Shown here piece by piece: positions 6,719-13,998 of a stretch of 28,834 nt of DNA. Position 1 is the stretch's first letter. Every line of letters begins with the position of its first letter. The stretch spans positions 1 to 28,834 of the forward strand of contig JBGUSK010000033.1 of assembly GCA_045132495.1 (NCBI GenBank). The letters run 5' to 3'. This DNA comes from UBA11524 sp045132495. GTDB lineage: Bacteria; Bacillota; Clostridia; Christensenellales; Aristaeellaceae. The translations under genes and the position numbers were made by a program. The notes beneath the pieces were generated by a model, which worked only from the letters and a program-made list of their open reading frames with translations, was not told where the DNA came from and searched no databases.

Positions 6719-9652
6719 TCAATTCAGGAAATCCTCATTGCAGATATCGTCTGCGGCAACCTCCAGCCTGCAGCGGAAAGCTCGCATGTTGACGCCGTCA
6801 ATCTTGCACTGGTATTGGCTGCGTTTCTTGCCGTCTGCATCGGTGAAGCTGTCGAATAAACCCCGGCTGACAAAGCCCTTGATGGACTTGGCGTAGCTGA
6901 AGCCGGCATCCTCCAGTGCTTTTCGGTATACGCTCTGGATCAGGTTCACGTAGCCGGTGGAGATGGAGCCGTACCTGGGGATGCCGCGATAGATCGTCGA
7001 GCGGAAATGATCCTTGTTTGAGCCAATCCAGTCTACGGTGAAATCCCATGCCCGCTGAATGGAATCCTCCGCCCGCAGCTGGAGGTTGTTATCCAGCAGC
7101 TCCATCCCCAGCGCCATGGCCTGGTCCCATGCGTCGTCCGGTACAAGGGAGAATACCGACACACTGGAGAGATAGTCCCCCAGGCACAGGACGGCGATAT
7201 TGTCGAAATGTACACCCGGATCACCGCTGTGCTGCTTGGTATACATTTCATGCAACCGATCCTGCATGCTCCTGTACAGGGCTTCCAGCTCGCCGTTTGC
7301 CGAGAGAATCTCCTTAAGCAGGTACTCGATGTACTGCTTCCCGGCGTGCCCGTAGCTTCGTTCGCTGACCTGATGCAGCGCCCGTGCCGTCCCCTCATCG
7401 GCAATCGGCCTGCCGTAAAGCTCCAGTACACGGGAGCCGACGCCATCCATGCTGTTCTCACGAATCAGTGGCATTTCGCCGGTGGAAAGGATGATGTTGC
7501 GCCACTGCAGCGTTTTCTGCAGGCCGCCGTCCTTTGCGCCGCGCAGCTTGCCGAATCCGTTGCCCAGACTGTACACGATGGATTCAACCGTCATGCGCTT
7601 GTCTGCCAGCGCCTGCAGTTCATCCAGGCCAAAGGGCAGGTGCTTCATGGCCGCGCAACTGCGTTCCAGGCCGACGGCAGTGGCATGGTAGCTGGACAGC
7701 AGCCGAACCGGATCGCCCCATACTGACAACGCCATCTTCAGGCTGGCCGTCTTGCCGCCCCGGGAGTCGTGCCACACGTGGGTGAGAAATACACGATGAT
7801 GCAGCCAGTGCAGAAGTGGCGATGCGAAGGAGCCGGCAAGAATGGCACGGGAAACGGTACCCTCACGTACCTTCTCAGCAGCGCTCAGCCACTCCTCAAA
7901 GCTGCCCTCCTGCGTCAGGCCGCTGACCATTTGCTGTACGCTGGCTGTATCAGATTCAAGCTCCATCGGGCTGTCCGTGCAGTACGGGTAGAATTCCTTG
8001 CCCACCCAGCCGATGCGATCGATGGAGCGGACGCAGGGAATGTGGTCCTTGTTCTGTGCCTCATAGGCAGCGAGGTAACTGACCATCGCTTCCGATGTGC
8101 CGGAATTGACCGGGAGGCCGTTATCCGCGTACCGGACGATCTGGTTCTTTTGAAGCACAGAGGACCGGGGGACGCGGATGGACTTGAGCCTCCCATTTCG
8201 CCGGAAGCTGATCTCCAGCCGTTCCTGGCCGTCGTCCACGTTTTCCAGCTTGCGGCTGATGACCACCGGCTCGGGAGCAATCGACAGTTCGACTGCTTCA
8301 CCGAAGGAGGTAGCTGCCCTGCGAATGCCTTCCTCCGGGGTGACGGTGTACCCAATGGGCTCCACTGCACCATGCAGGTTGATGCCCGGCAGTTGGATCG
8401 GCCTGCCTCCTTCCAGCACATCGAATTCAATTGCTTGCTCCTTGCCGACCTTGATCTGATGGTTCACAGAACGCTCAAAGTCACGAATCGATACCCCCAG
8501 CGGGCGAAGCTTCAGCTTGAATCTGCTGTATTCGAGGGGCATCTGCTCTTTTGCGTATGCCATGAGTGCGACGGTCTTCTCCGAAAGCACATCCTCGGCA
8601 GTCAACTCCTTGGCCATCAGCTGCTGTACACGATCTTCCAGCGTGTATTGTGCGAGCACGATCGGTGCTTTGACGCCGCAGCCGCCGGCAGGGCAGTTGT
8701 GCCCCAGGCATTCACAGATATACCGGCAGGTGTGGGGCTTTTGCTGCTCCAACGCCCGACAGATCCTGCTGCCGGTTTCTTCAGGACTGTATCCGGCATA
8801 AGGTTCGCTCAGCGTGTGGACAGCTTCCTCGCCATCCGATGTCAGGGCAATATTGGTGATCATGGCGAACCATTCCGGCTCGGACAGGGTGTCGGCATCA
8901 TCCCGGCAGTGCTGCATGAAGGTACAGCGGTCGAGAATCCTGCCGGCGGGGCCGATCTGTTCTGGATCGGGTGTGAAAGGAATCCGCTCTGCACGCGGTG
9001 CTTCACAGGCAGCGGCGTAGGGTTCGAAGGCGGACAGCGGATACCGCTTCAGGCTGGCCTCGATCACCTCCACACGTTTGGGAGGATCGCTCTTGTGATT
9101 CAAAGTGCCAGGGATGCGCAGGATTCTCGCCAGATCGGCCACCGCATCGAATTTCCAGCCGTGCTCCGCGCCCTGCTGCAGGATGTGCTTCTCGTGCCCA
9201 CGAAGAAGCTGCTTGACCCATTCCCGATTTTCATCGGTGACCGTCAGGGGAGACTCCAGCAGCCAGTAGGTATGGACACCGTTGCCACTCTGCACGATGA
9301 TGCTAGGCGGCGATTCCAGGCTGTGCAGGAAGGAAAGCACATCTTCCAGCGTATCCGGAAGAGCCTGCTCCTTGTGTGCAGTGCCCTTGACGTCGAATTC
9401 GCCATGAATGAAGGAAATGCAGCTGATCGTGGCGGCACTGGCTCGGGTGCCTGCTGCCGGCGCTGTATCCGTCAGATGCAGGCCCCAATAAACATTTTCG
9501 GCAGCGGAGAGGGATTGGGCCTTTGCCAGCATCTGATCCATCTGACCGATGGGGTATGCCAGGCACTGCTTCCGGGGCAGCGAATAAAGATAGGTTACTT
9601 TTTCCGGCGGAACACCCTTGTACAGCTCCGCCATAAACTCATGTGCATTCAT
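6719..9652 (-). CDS. Primase / DUF927-type helicase replication protein
   Basis: 977 residues. The N-terminal ~220 residues resemble an archaeo-eukaryotic primase domain: FIHGEFDVKG near the usual DxD position (here E-F-D), SGNGVHTYWLL for the sxH motif, and DAVADLARILRIPGTLNH for the third motif. A Cys-rich stretch follows (CRYICECLGHNCPAGGC, ~320), then a DUF927 helicase-like domain with the Walker-A-like HDSRGGKTASLKMA and the downstream motifs FGLDELQAL and IILSTGEMPL. It probably initiates replication of the element. The start is set at 9652 because AAGGAG lies 7 bases upstream; an ATG at 9676 overlapping the previous stop is the alternative. The substitution in the first primase motif should be checked before assuming polymerase activity. 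Confidence 0.85.
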   Translation of the reverse strand: MNAHEFMAELYKGVPPEKVTYLYSLPRKQCLAYPIGQMDQMLAKAQSLSAAENVYWGLHLTDTAPAAGTRASAATISCISFIHGEFDVKGTAHKEQALPDTLEDVLSFLHSLESPPSIIVQSGNGVHTYWLLESPLTVTDENREWVKQLLRGHEKHILQQGAEHGWKFDAVADLARILRIPGTLNHKSDPPKRVEVIEASLKRYPLSAFEPYAAACEAPRAERIPFTPDPEQIGPAGRILDRCTFMQHCRDDADTLSEPEWFAMITNIALTSDGEEAVHTLSEPYAGYSPEETGSRICRALEQQKPHTCRYICECLGHNCPAGGCGVKAPIVLAQYTLEDRVQQLMAKELTAEDVLSEKTVALMAYAKEQMPLEYSRFKLKLRPLGVSIRDFERSVNHQIKVGKEQAIEFDVLEGGRPIQLPGINLHGAVEPIGYTVTPEEGIRRAATSFGEAVELSIAPEPVVISRKLENVDDGQERLEISFRRNGRLKSIRVPRSSVLQKNQIVRYADNGLPVNSGTSEAMVSYLAAYEAQNKDHIPCVRSIDRIGWVGKEFYPYCTDSPMELESDTASVQQMVSGLTQEGSFEEWLSAAEKVREGTVSRAILAGSFASPLLHWLHHRVFLTHVWHDSRGGKTASLKMALSVWGDPVRLLSSYHATAVGLERSCAAMKHLPFGLDELQALADKRMTVESIVYSLGNGFGKLRGAKDGGLQKTLQWRNIILSTGEMPLIRENSMDGVGSRVLELYGRPIADEGTARALHQVSERSYGHAGKQYIEYLLKEILSANGELEALYRSMQDRLHEMYTKQHSGDPGVHFDNIAVLCLGDYLSSVSVFSLVPDDAWDQAMALGMELLDNNLQLRAEDSIQRAWDFTVDWIGSNKDHFRSTIYRGIPRYGSISTGYVNLIQSVYRKALEDAGFSYAKSIKGFVSRGLFDSFTDADGKKRSQYQCKIDGVNMRAFRCRLEVAADDICNEDFLN

Positions 9653-9672
9653 CTGCAAGCTCCTTTCCTCCG

Positions 9673-10155
9673 TCATGCAGCCACCTCGTATAGCTTCCCA
9701 TACAGGGCAGCCAGGTGCGAGATGCCGTTCTCCAGCCGCCGGAAAGCTGTAGCCCTGGAAATGCCCAGAGCGGCATATACGTCCTCGATTCGCTCACCAT
9801 GCACATAACGCCGGACGATCAGCTGCTTCTCCGATTCCCCCAGTTGAGCGATGAGACTGTCCAGCTGCCACAGGAGCGCCTGCCTTGCTGCCAGTGCGCG
9901 CTGCTGACTGCGAAGCTGGGCGTCACGCTCTGCCTCAAACTGTTTGCGTCCGTACATCCCAAGTGTTTCTGTCGGGCTGGAGGGCTTCCCGCTGTGCAGC
10001 CGGGTCTCACTCAGGGGATTCCGGTAGGTTTTCTCCTCGATGTACTCCTCAAAGCGGGCGCTCTTGATGCGACGGATGTTTCCTTTGCAGGCTTCCAATC
10101 CGCTCTTGAGTCTTCCGTAGTGTTCCAGCAGGTCCCTCATCTGTACCGCATCCAT
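9673..10155 (-). CDS. Sigma-70 region-4-like DNA-binding protein
   Basis: 160 residues from the ATG at 10155 (AAAGGA about 11 bases upstream); an ATG at 10188 without a good site would add 11 residues. The N-terminal half is charged and helical, possibly coiled-coil (QLRSQQRALAARQALLWQLD). The C-terminal ~55 residues form a sigma region-4 type helix-turn-helix: GESEKQLIVRRYVHGERIED followed by VYAALGISRATAFRRLENGI. Such proteins are common phage-encoded transcription regulators in Clostridia. It ends directly before the primase gene and is the best candidate in the element to act at the non-standard promoter motif found four times, but that link is inference. Confidence 0.75.
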   Translation of the reverse strand: MDAVQMRDLLEHYGRLKSGLEACKGNIRRIKSARFEEYIEEKTYRNPLSETRLHSGKPSSPTETLGMYGRKQFEAERDAQLRSQQRALAARQALLWQLDSLIAQLGESEKQLIVRRYVHGERIEDVYAALGISRATAFRRLENGISHLAALYGKLYEVAA

Positions 10156-10216
10156 CTGTTCACACATCCTTTCAAAACATCCAATCATTATTGCGGTTTG
10201 ATATTTGCTACTTTCT

Positions 10217-10269
10217 GAGGATAAGGAAAGCTTCCAATCGTTATGACTGGAAGCTTAACTGCTATCCTC
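10217..10269 (-). promoter_or_regulatory. Two-part stem-loop in the leader of the replication operon
   Basis: GAGGATA (10217-10223) pairs with TATCCTC (10263-10269), and inside it AAGCTTCCA-type 9-base arms (10228-10236 and 10248-10256) pair perfectly around an 11-base loop. It lies between the -10 at 10295 and the gene start at 10155. No T-run follows. Either an RNA leader structure or a DNA operator would fit. Confidence 0.55.
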
Positions 10270-10294
10270 ATCGAGACAGCTTACCACATTAGGC

Positions 10295-10323
10295 ATTATA
10301 GCATATTCAGTCTCATTTGAAAA
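10295..10323 (-). promoter_or_regulatory. Promoter of the replication/capsid operon
   Basis: Minus strand TTTTCA, 17-base spacer, TATAAT, with TG one base before the -10 (extended -10). It would transcribe the sigma-like, primase, small paralogue and capsid-like genes down to 3327. An ATAGCAAATAT box (10323-10333) abuts the -35, and an inverted copy of TAGCAAATAT lies at 10201-10210, beyond the leader hairpin. Confidence 0.65.
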
Positions 10324-10357
10324 TAGCAAATATGGTAAAGAAATATACCTTTGCTAC

Positions 10358-11425
10358 TCAATTTCCCGTAATCTTTGCCATCAGGTCATCCAGCATCTGC
10401 CGGAAGGTTTCTTCATGCATGCCGGTATCGTATGCCTTCTGACGCAGCTTCTTGGCTTCAGCAGACCAGGTGGTAAACTGTCCCTCGGTCACCGTCTTGA
10501 GTCTCCGGCGGGCCACATATTTCTTGTATGCACGGGTGTAGGTCTGCTTGATGGGATCGTCCTTCAGGCTGGCTGTAAAGTGACGGGAAGAGCCGATCAC
10601 GTTGCAGGGCTTGGTCTCGCCTTCGGGAATCTCCTCGCAGTAATCCACCACACGATCGCCATACTGCACGAAATACTTACCGCAGTTCTTGCACCGGCGG
10701 ATGCTATGGCCCTGCATGATCATATTCATGAGCTCGTGGTACATCAGCTGAGCGACATTGTTAATGCTCACCACCGGCGCAAGGCGGACAGAGCCATCCT
10801 CGAAGGTGTGCATTTCAAAGTCCGGGGCATATGCAGAAGATGCTGCCGTTTCAAATTTCTGCGTCAGCTCCTGCATGCGATTCCGGAAGCGGTCGAAGCC
10901 AAATGCCTGAAGGCGCTCAATCGGACGACGCTGGGGATATTCCTCATTGCGGATCATCACCACGTTAACGACCTTCGTGAAAACTCGTACAGCCTCCGCA
11001 TGTGCACCCCAGAAGGCGGAATATTTCTCGGATGCATATTGCCAGGCGTACTGGTCGATCTCAATGCCCAGATCAGCAACCAGTTCTTCGCCGGTGCGCA
11101 TCTTCGCCTCCACCTGACAACGGATGCTTGCCAGCAGCTCCTCAATGGACGCAAAGGTGTTAGCAGCTTCATCATTCAGATCATAATAGCTGTACATCCT
11201 GACGCGCTCCTGCACCTGCCGGAATTCTTTTTCGGTATTTTCAATTCCGGTAAGGAATTCTGCAACTGTTGCATCTTTCAAAGGCTCCATAAACCATAGT
11301 TGCGCTTCCAGCAGACGCTGCTGATCCCAGCTCTGGTCGTTGAGCATATCGCAGGTCAGCTTCCCCAGCGGAACGTGCCGATCGCGGTTGATGACGGTGA
11401 TATTCTCAATAAAACAGATCTTCAT
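10358..11425 (-). CDS. DUF6076-like protein with C-terminal Cys-rich zinc-finger-like motif
   Basis: 355 residues. The C-terminal third has RRCKNCGKYFVQYGD, then VDYCEEIPEGETKPCNVIGS, then a basic helical tail (YTRAYKKYVARRRLKTV). I recognise this arrangement from DUF6076 proteins of Clostridia; the Cys residues (CxxC, then C, then C) probably bind zinc. The rest is helical, without a visible enzyme motif. ATG at 11425 follows a GGGAGCA sequence. It has its own promoter at 11484-11512 with clustered boxes, so it is separately controlled from the replication operon. A nucleic-acid-binding or regulatory role is plausible; function is unknown. Confidence 0.7.
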   Translation of the reverse strand: MKICFIENITVINRDRHVPLGKLTCDMLNDQSWDQQRLLEAQLWFMEPLKDATVAEFLTGIENTEKEFRQVQERVRMYSYYDLNDEAANTFASIEELLASIRCQVEAKMRTGEELVADLGIEIDQYAWQYASEKYSAFWGAHAEAVRVFTKVVNVVMIRNEEYPQRRPIERLQAFGFDRFRNRMQELTQKFETAASSAYAPDFEMHTFEDGSVRLAPVVSINNVAQLMYHELMNMIMQGHSIRRCKNCGKYFVQYGDRVVDYCEEIPEGETKPCNVIGSSRHFTASLKDDPIKQTYTRAYKKYVARRRLKTVTEGQFTTWSAEAKKLRQKAYDTGMHEETFRQMLDDLMAKITGN

Positions 11426-11483
11426 GGTAATGCTCCCTTACACAAATCAGATTATCCAACAGCAAATTGGGTTATTCATTTGC

Positions 11484-11512
11484 ACTATAGCACACTTCTG
11501 GAGAATTGGCAA
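11484..11512 (-). promoter_or_regulatory. Promoter of the DUF6076 gene
   Basis: Minus strand TTGCCA (11512-11507), exactly 17 bases, then TATAGT (11489-11484). This is a near-consensus housekeeping promoter about 60 bases before the start codon. Confidence 0.75.
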
Positions 11513-11515
11513 TAG

Positions 11516-11546
11516 GCTATTTGCGATTAATATAGCGATTTGCTAT
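11516..11546. promoter_or_regulatory. Candidate operator cluster of GCAAATAGC / ATAGCAAAT boxes
   Basis: GCTATTTGC (11516-11524) and ATTTGCTAT (11538-11546) are variant copies of the box seen at 10201-10210 and 10323-10333. ATAGC-N5-GCTAT at 11532-11546 is also a perfect dyad. The cluster sits just upstream of the -35 of the DUF6076 promoter. The shared box suggests one regulator acts on this promoter and on the replication operon promoter. Confidence 0.45.
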
Positions 11547-11560
11547 TTAATTTGAGAGCG

Positions 11561-11780
11561 GTAGCCACTGGTAGCCACAATATTTTACGAGTGGCTACCA
11601 CACCAAGGACTGTCAAACCCAGTAAAATCAAGGGGTTCAGGATAAAGGTAGCCACAGTAGCCACGTAACCACAGGTATATATGTATATAAGGGCAATGAT
11701 TAGTTCACCTCCATCACAATTAATTATTTCTCTATATAAGCTGATATGTGTATGCAGAAATAGTGGCTACTGTGGCTACC
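11561..11780. other. Probable iteron-type replication origin
   Basis: GTAGCCAC or its complement occurs seven times: 11561-11568, 11571-11578, 11591-11598 (inverted), 11648-11655, 11657-11664, 11763-11770 (inverted) and 11772-11779 (inverted). A degenerate GTAACCAC is at 11665-11672. The 18-base GGTAGCCACAGTAGCCAC at 11647-11664 recurs inverted at 11763-11780, bracketing about 98 bases rich in A and T (runs such as TATATATGTATATAA and AATTAATTATT). Iterons flanking an AT-rich unwinding region, in an element with its own primase-helicase, are the expected layout of a phage-satellite or plasmid origin. No gene is seen in the whole 11426-11862 gap. Confidence 0.65.
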
Positions 11781-11795
11781 TGGCACACCCGGGAC

Positions 11796-11824
11796 TTGAC
11801 TTATCCCGTGATCAGAGCGTATAT
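11796..11824 (+). promoter_or_regulatory. Element-specific promoter motif, before the plus-strand operon
   Basis: TTGACT (11796-11801), a 17-base spacer ending GATCAGAGC, then GTATAT (TATATG with an 18-base spacer). It shares TTGACT and GATCAGAG at the same distance with the copy before the cyclotransferase gene. The gene start is at 11863. Confidence 0.6.
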
Positions 11825-11862
11825 GGTCATGCAGCTGCAAACCCACGACACGGAGGTAGCCT

Positions 11863-12138
11863 ATGACCTACAACGACAATTACCTGGACATCACGGCAGA
11901 TGTGTTTTCCGAGATGCACGTTATCATCGAGGGGTCCATTGCCATATTTGAGAACGACACCGGCCCGCTGATCCGGCTGTCCACGCAGAGCAACGAACTG
12001 GAGGCGCGGACGGCATTGAGCGATATCGGCGGTGCGCTGTACACATTGCGCGGGCAGATTCAGAAGCTGCAGGCAGCGGTGCGTGCTGAGACCGAGCGTC
12101 AGCATGCTATGCATCGGGAGGAGGTTGCCCATGACTGA
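11863..12138 (+). CDS. Small hypothetical protein of the element
   Basis: 91 residues; family not recognised. GGAGG lies about 6 bases before the ATG. The C-terminal half is strongly helical and probably coiled-coil (ALYTLRGQIQKLQAAVRAET); the N-terminal half is acidic. It overlaps the next gene by 8 bases, so they form a coupled two-gene operon starting next to the origin. Position suggests a role in replication or its control. Confidence 0.75.
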   Translation: MTYNDNYLDITADVFSEMHVIIEGSIAIFENDTGPLIRLSTQSNELEARTALSDIGGALYTLRGQIQKLQAAVRAETERQHAMHREEVAHD

Positions 12139-12649
12139 CACCATCCGCCAGCGCCTGCTTGATTTGAAAGCCGCGCAAGACGCCGACACCCCCATGCGCT
12201 GCCCTCGCTGTGGCGCAGATACTATGAAGCTACCCATTCACACCAACGCCCTGAGCCGCGTGGCCGATCTGTACATCTGCGACAGCTGCGGCAACGCCGA
12301 GGGTCTTCTGGCATTTATGAGACACAGCCATCCGCTTCACCGCTGGAGTGTGTTCGAGCCGCAGAAGCCCGATTCTGATTTTAAAGCACGCCCTGCCAAG
12401 GATGTGCTGGCGGAAATCCTGCAGACACAAATTGACAAGCTGGAGCGCACCTTCCGCATGTGCCGAGACGATAAGGAGAACGCGCCCTGGCATCGTAATG
12501 AGGCATTTGAAAGCTGTGCCGGTTTGACGGATCTGATCCTGGAGCCGTTCCACGCCAAGTACAGCTGTGCTGACGGTAGTGTCCTGGTACAGTTCCGCAC
12601 CGCGCTGGATGGTACCATTCAAATGAGCGCCGGTGTGGTAGACAAGTAA
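12131..12649 (+). CDS. Small protein with N-terminal zinc ribbon
   Basis: 172 residues from the ATG at 12131, chosen because GGGAGGAGG sits 6 bases upstream. MRCPRCGADTMK (~22-33) and YICDSCGNAEGL (~50-61) form a CxxC-CxxC zinc ribbon. The remainder is helical and acidic (AKDVLAEILQTQIDKLERTF) without a recognised domain. Zinc ribbons of this kind often bind nucleic acid. It is the last gene of the plus-strand operon and is followed by a terminator. Confidence 0.75.
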   Translation: MTDTIRQRLLDLKAAQDADTPMRCPRCGADTMKLPIHTNALSRVADLYICDSCGNAEGLLAFMRHSHPLHRWSVFEPQKPDSDFKARPAKDVLAEILQTQIDKLERTFRMCRDDKENAPWHRNEAFESCAGLTDLILEPFHAKYSCADGSVLVQFRTALDGTIQMSAGVVDK

Positions 12650-12672
12650 CCACAGACCAACTAGATTCACGA

Positions 12673-12700
12673 GCGTCCCTCGATATCGGGGGATGCTTTT
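12673..12700 (+). terminator. Intrinsic terminator of the plus-strand operon
   Basis: GCGTCCC (12673-12679) pairs with GGGATGC (12690-12696, one G-U pair), with further pairing through the inner CGATATCG, and is followed by TTTT. It lies 24 bases after the stop at 12649. Confidence 0.6.
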
Positions 12701-12794
12701 CGGTTGCCCACAGCACCCCACGTTTGCCCCACGTGCCGCCTCTACCGCCAGTTCCGACCACGTGCCCACCTTGATTCAGAAGCCCACACAACGC

Positions 12795-12822
12795 AAAAAA
12801 GCCGCCCCCTTTCGGAAGCGGC
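12795..12822 (-). terminator. Intrinsic terminator of the amidoligase/cyclotransferase cassette
   Basis: Minus strand GCCGCTTCC, loop GAAA, GGGGGCGGC, then TTTTTT. Thirteen bases separate it from the cyclotransferase stop at 12835. Confidence 0.85.
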
Positions 12823-12834
12823 AGTTGCCCAACC

Positions 12835-13293
12835 TCAGTCGAGGTAGAACCGGCTCTTGATTCCCCGGCGGAATGTGCGTTGCAGGGCAGGCTCCAGCAC
12901 CGTCTCGATTTCCGAGCCAAAGCCCAGTCGGTTGTAGGCGTGGAAGATGCCGTTGTAGTAAGCCTTCTCCGGCGGGTAAGGCCGGATCGCCTTCATGATG
13001 TAGATCAGCCCCTCGATTTCTGAGCCGTCCTTCATATGCACCTTTGCCGTCCGTTTGATGTAGTAGTGCGGTACACCCTCGTACCGGTCGAGGCTGTGCT
13101 CATCGGCCTCGTCGATTTCCCAGACCGCCACTGGCACCCGCGCACCCTTCGAGCGTGTCTTTTCCACCGTGGCGTGAAGGTAGAACTCCAGCCGGTGATT
13201 CAGGAGCCAGCCCGTGCCCAGCAGTCGGGCGTTGGGGCAGCGGAATGCCATCTGTTCTTCGACCATGTTGGAACCGTATGCGATGTACTTCAT
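12835..13293 (-). CDS. Gamma-glutamylcyclotransferase-like (AIG2-like) protein
   Basis: 152 residues from the ATG at 13293, with AGAGGAGG 8 bases upstream. MKYIAYGSNMVEEQM carries the YGSN loop of the cyclotransferase fold, and the predicted acid/base Glu is in DRYEGVPHYY. Downstream segments GLIYIM and YYNGIFHAYNRLGF fit the family. The enzymes cleave gamma-glutamyl amides to 5-oxoproline and a free amine. Comparative genomics of the amidoligase superfamily describes cyclotransferase and amidoligase genes as neighbours, matching this cassette, where it could undo or process the ligase product. The substrate is unknown. Confidence 0.85.
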   Translation of the reverse strand: MKYIAYGSNMVEEQMAFRCPNARLLGTGWLLNHRLEFYLHATVEKTRSKGARVPVAVWEIDEADEHSLDRYEGVPHYYIKRTAKVHMKDGSEIEGLIYIMKAIRPYPPEKAYYNGIFHAYNRLGFGSEIETVLEPALQRTFRRGIKSRFYLD

Positions 13294-13332
13294 GTTTGAG
13301 TCCTCCTCTTGATTCAAAAGCGTTGTGTCGTA

Positions 13333-13361
13333 TTCATCACTCTGATCGGGTGAAAAGTCAA
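13333..13361 (-). promoter_or_regulatory. Element-specific promoter motif, before the cyclotransferase gene
   Basis: Minus strand TTGACT (13361-13356), a 17-base spacer ending GATCAGAGT, then GATGAA. It overlaps the stop codon of the preceding gene and lies about 40 bases before the cyclotransferase start. Confidence 0.55.
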
Positions 13362-13657
13362 GTCCTTCTGTGTCCCCAGACCGCGTTCCAGCTGATCAGC
13401 CCAGCCTCAAGATCGGCCCGCATCAGGCAAAAGGCAATCTGTTCCGGGGTGATCTCTTCTTTGTGCTCGAAAACCGTTGCAACGATCTTTCCGCACCGGT
13501 AGATGTGCCAGCGTGATTTGGAAGCCTGCAGTGCCCAGTTGTACTCGGTCTCATCATAGGGATGAATGCTGGTGACCACCAGTGTGCCGTCCCCTCGATC
13601 CGTGAGGTGGAAGCGCTGATCGCGGACTTTGAACGCGCGGATGTGCTTGGGTTTCAT
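13358..13657 (-). CDS. Small hypothetical protein in the amidoligase cassette
   Basis: 99 residues, basic, family not recognised. AAGGAGG lies about 7 bases before the ATG. The sequence (KVRDQRFHLTDRGDGTLVVT, SRWHIYRCGKIVATVFEH) suggests a small beta-rich fold. It sits between the 65-residue acidic protein and the cyclotransferase gene, whose promoter overlaps its 3' end. Confidence 0.65.
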   Translation of the reverse strand: MKPKHIRAFKVRDQRFHLTDRGDGTLVVTSIHPYDETEYNWALQASKSRWHIYRCGKIVATVFEHKEEITPEQIAFCLMRADLEAGLISWNAVWGHRRT

Positions 13658-13690
13658 GATGTACCTCCTTGTCGATTTGGTAGCGTGTGC

Positions 13691-13888
13691 TTACTCGTCG
13701 TCTTCGTCGCCCTCTTCGAGATCACCCCAGCTGATCCCGCCGTAGGTGTAGCCGCCGTCGTGCTTCAGGAACACCGGGGTATCCTCGTCGAACTCTTCGA
13801 GCGCGGCGATCAGTTCGCCAACGGTCATGGTGTGCTGGATTTGGCAGGGAGAGTAGCCGGTGCGGTTCGCGTTGATGTAGAGCTTCAT
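13691..13888 (-). CDS. Small acidic hypothetical protein
   Basis: 65 residues, strongly acidic C-terminus (DLEEGDEDDE). AAGGAGG is 9 bases before the ATG. The stretch MTVGELIAALEEFDEDTPVF followed by LKHDGGYTYGGI resembles small proteins found in Clostridial mobile elements, but I cannot name the family. Leader copy B lies immediately upstream. Confidence 0.65.
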   Translation of the reverse strand: MKLYINANRTGYSPCQIQHTMTVGELIAALEEFDEDTPVFLKHDGGYTYGGISWGDLEEGDEDDE

Positions 13889-13908
13889 ATGTGTGTCCTC
13901 CTTCTTCT

Positions 13909-13992
13909 TCGGCCATCCCCGGGTACAAGCCCCGGTGCTGGCTACGCTCGGTCATTGCAAGCAAAGCCTCTCGCTAGTCGGGCAAGCCCGAC
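13909..13992 (-). promoter_or_regulatory. Structured 5' leader element, copy B
   Basis: This is the second copy of the element at 3133-3217 and aligns without gaps except in the last loop. Stems: CCGGG (13919-13923) with CCCGG (13931-13935) around the same loop TACAAGC; TTGC (13955-13958) with GCAA (13961-13964); GTCGGGC (13977-13983) with GCCCGAC (13986-13992). It lies between two genes and directly before the ribosome binding site of the 65-residue protein. Confidence 0.6.
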
Positions 13993-13998
13993 CTTGAT

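Noticed and set aside
7769..9808. A 679-codon plus-strand frame opposite the primase-helicase gene
   Set aside because: No Shine-Dalgarno sequence, no recognisable domain, and it lies within a strongly supported minus-strand gene.
11561..11780. GTAGCCAC repeats considered as a CRISPR array
   Set aside because: Units are 8 bases, occur in both orientations and have irregular spacing; no cas genes are present. An iteron origin explains them better.
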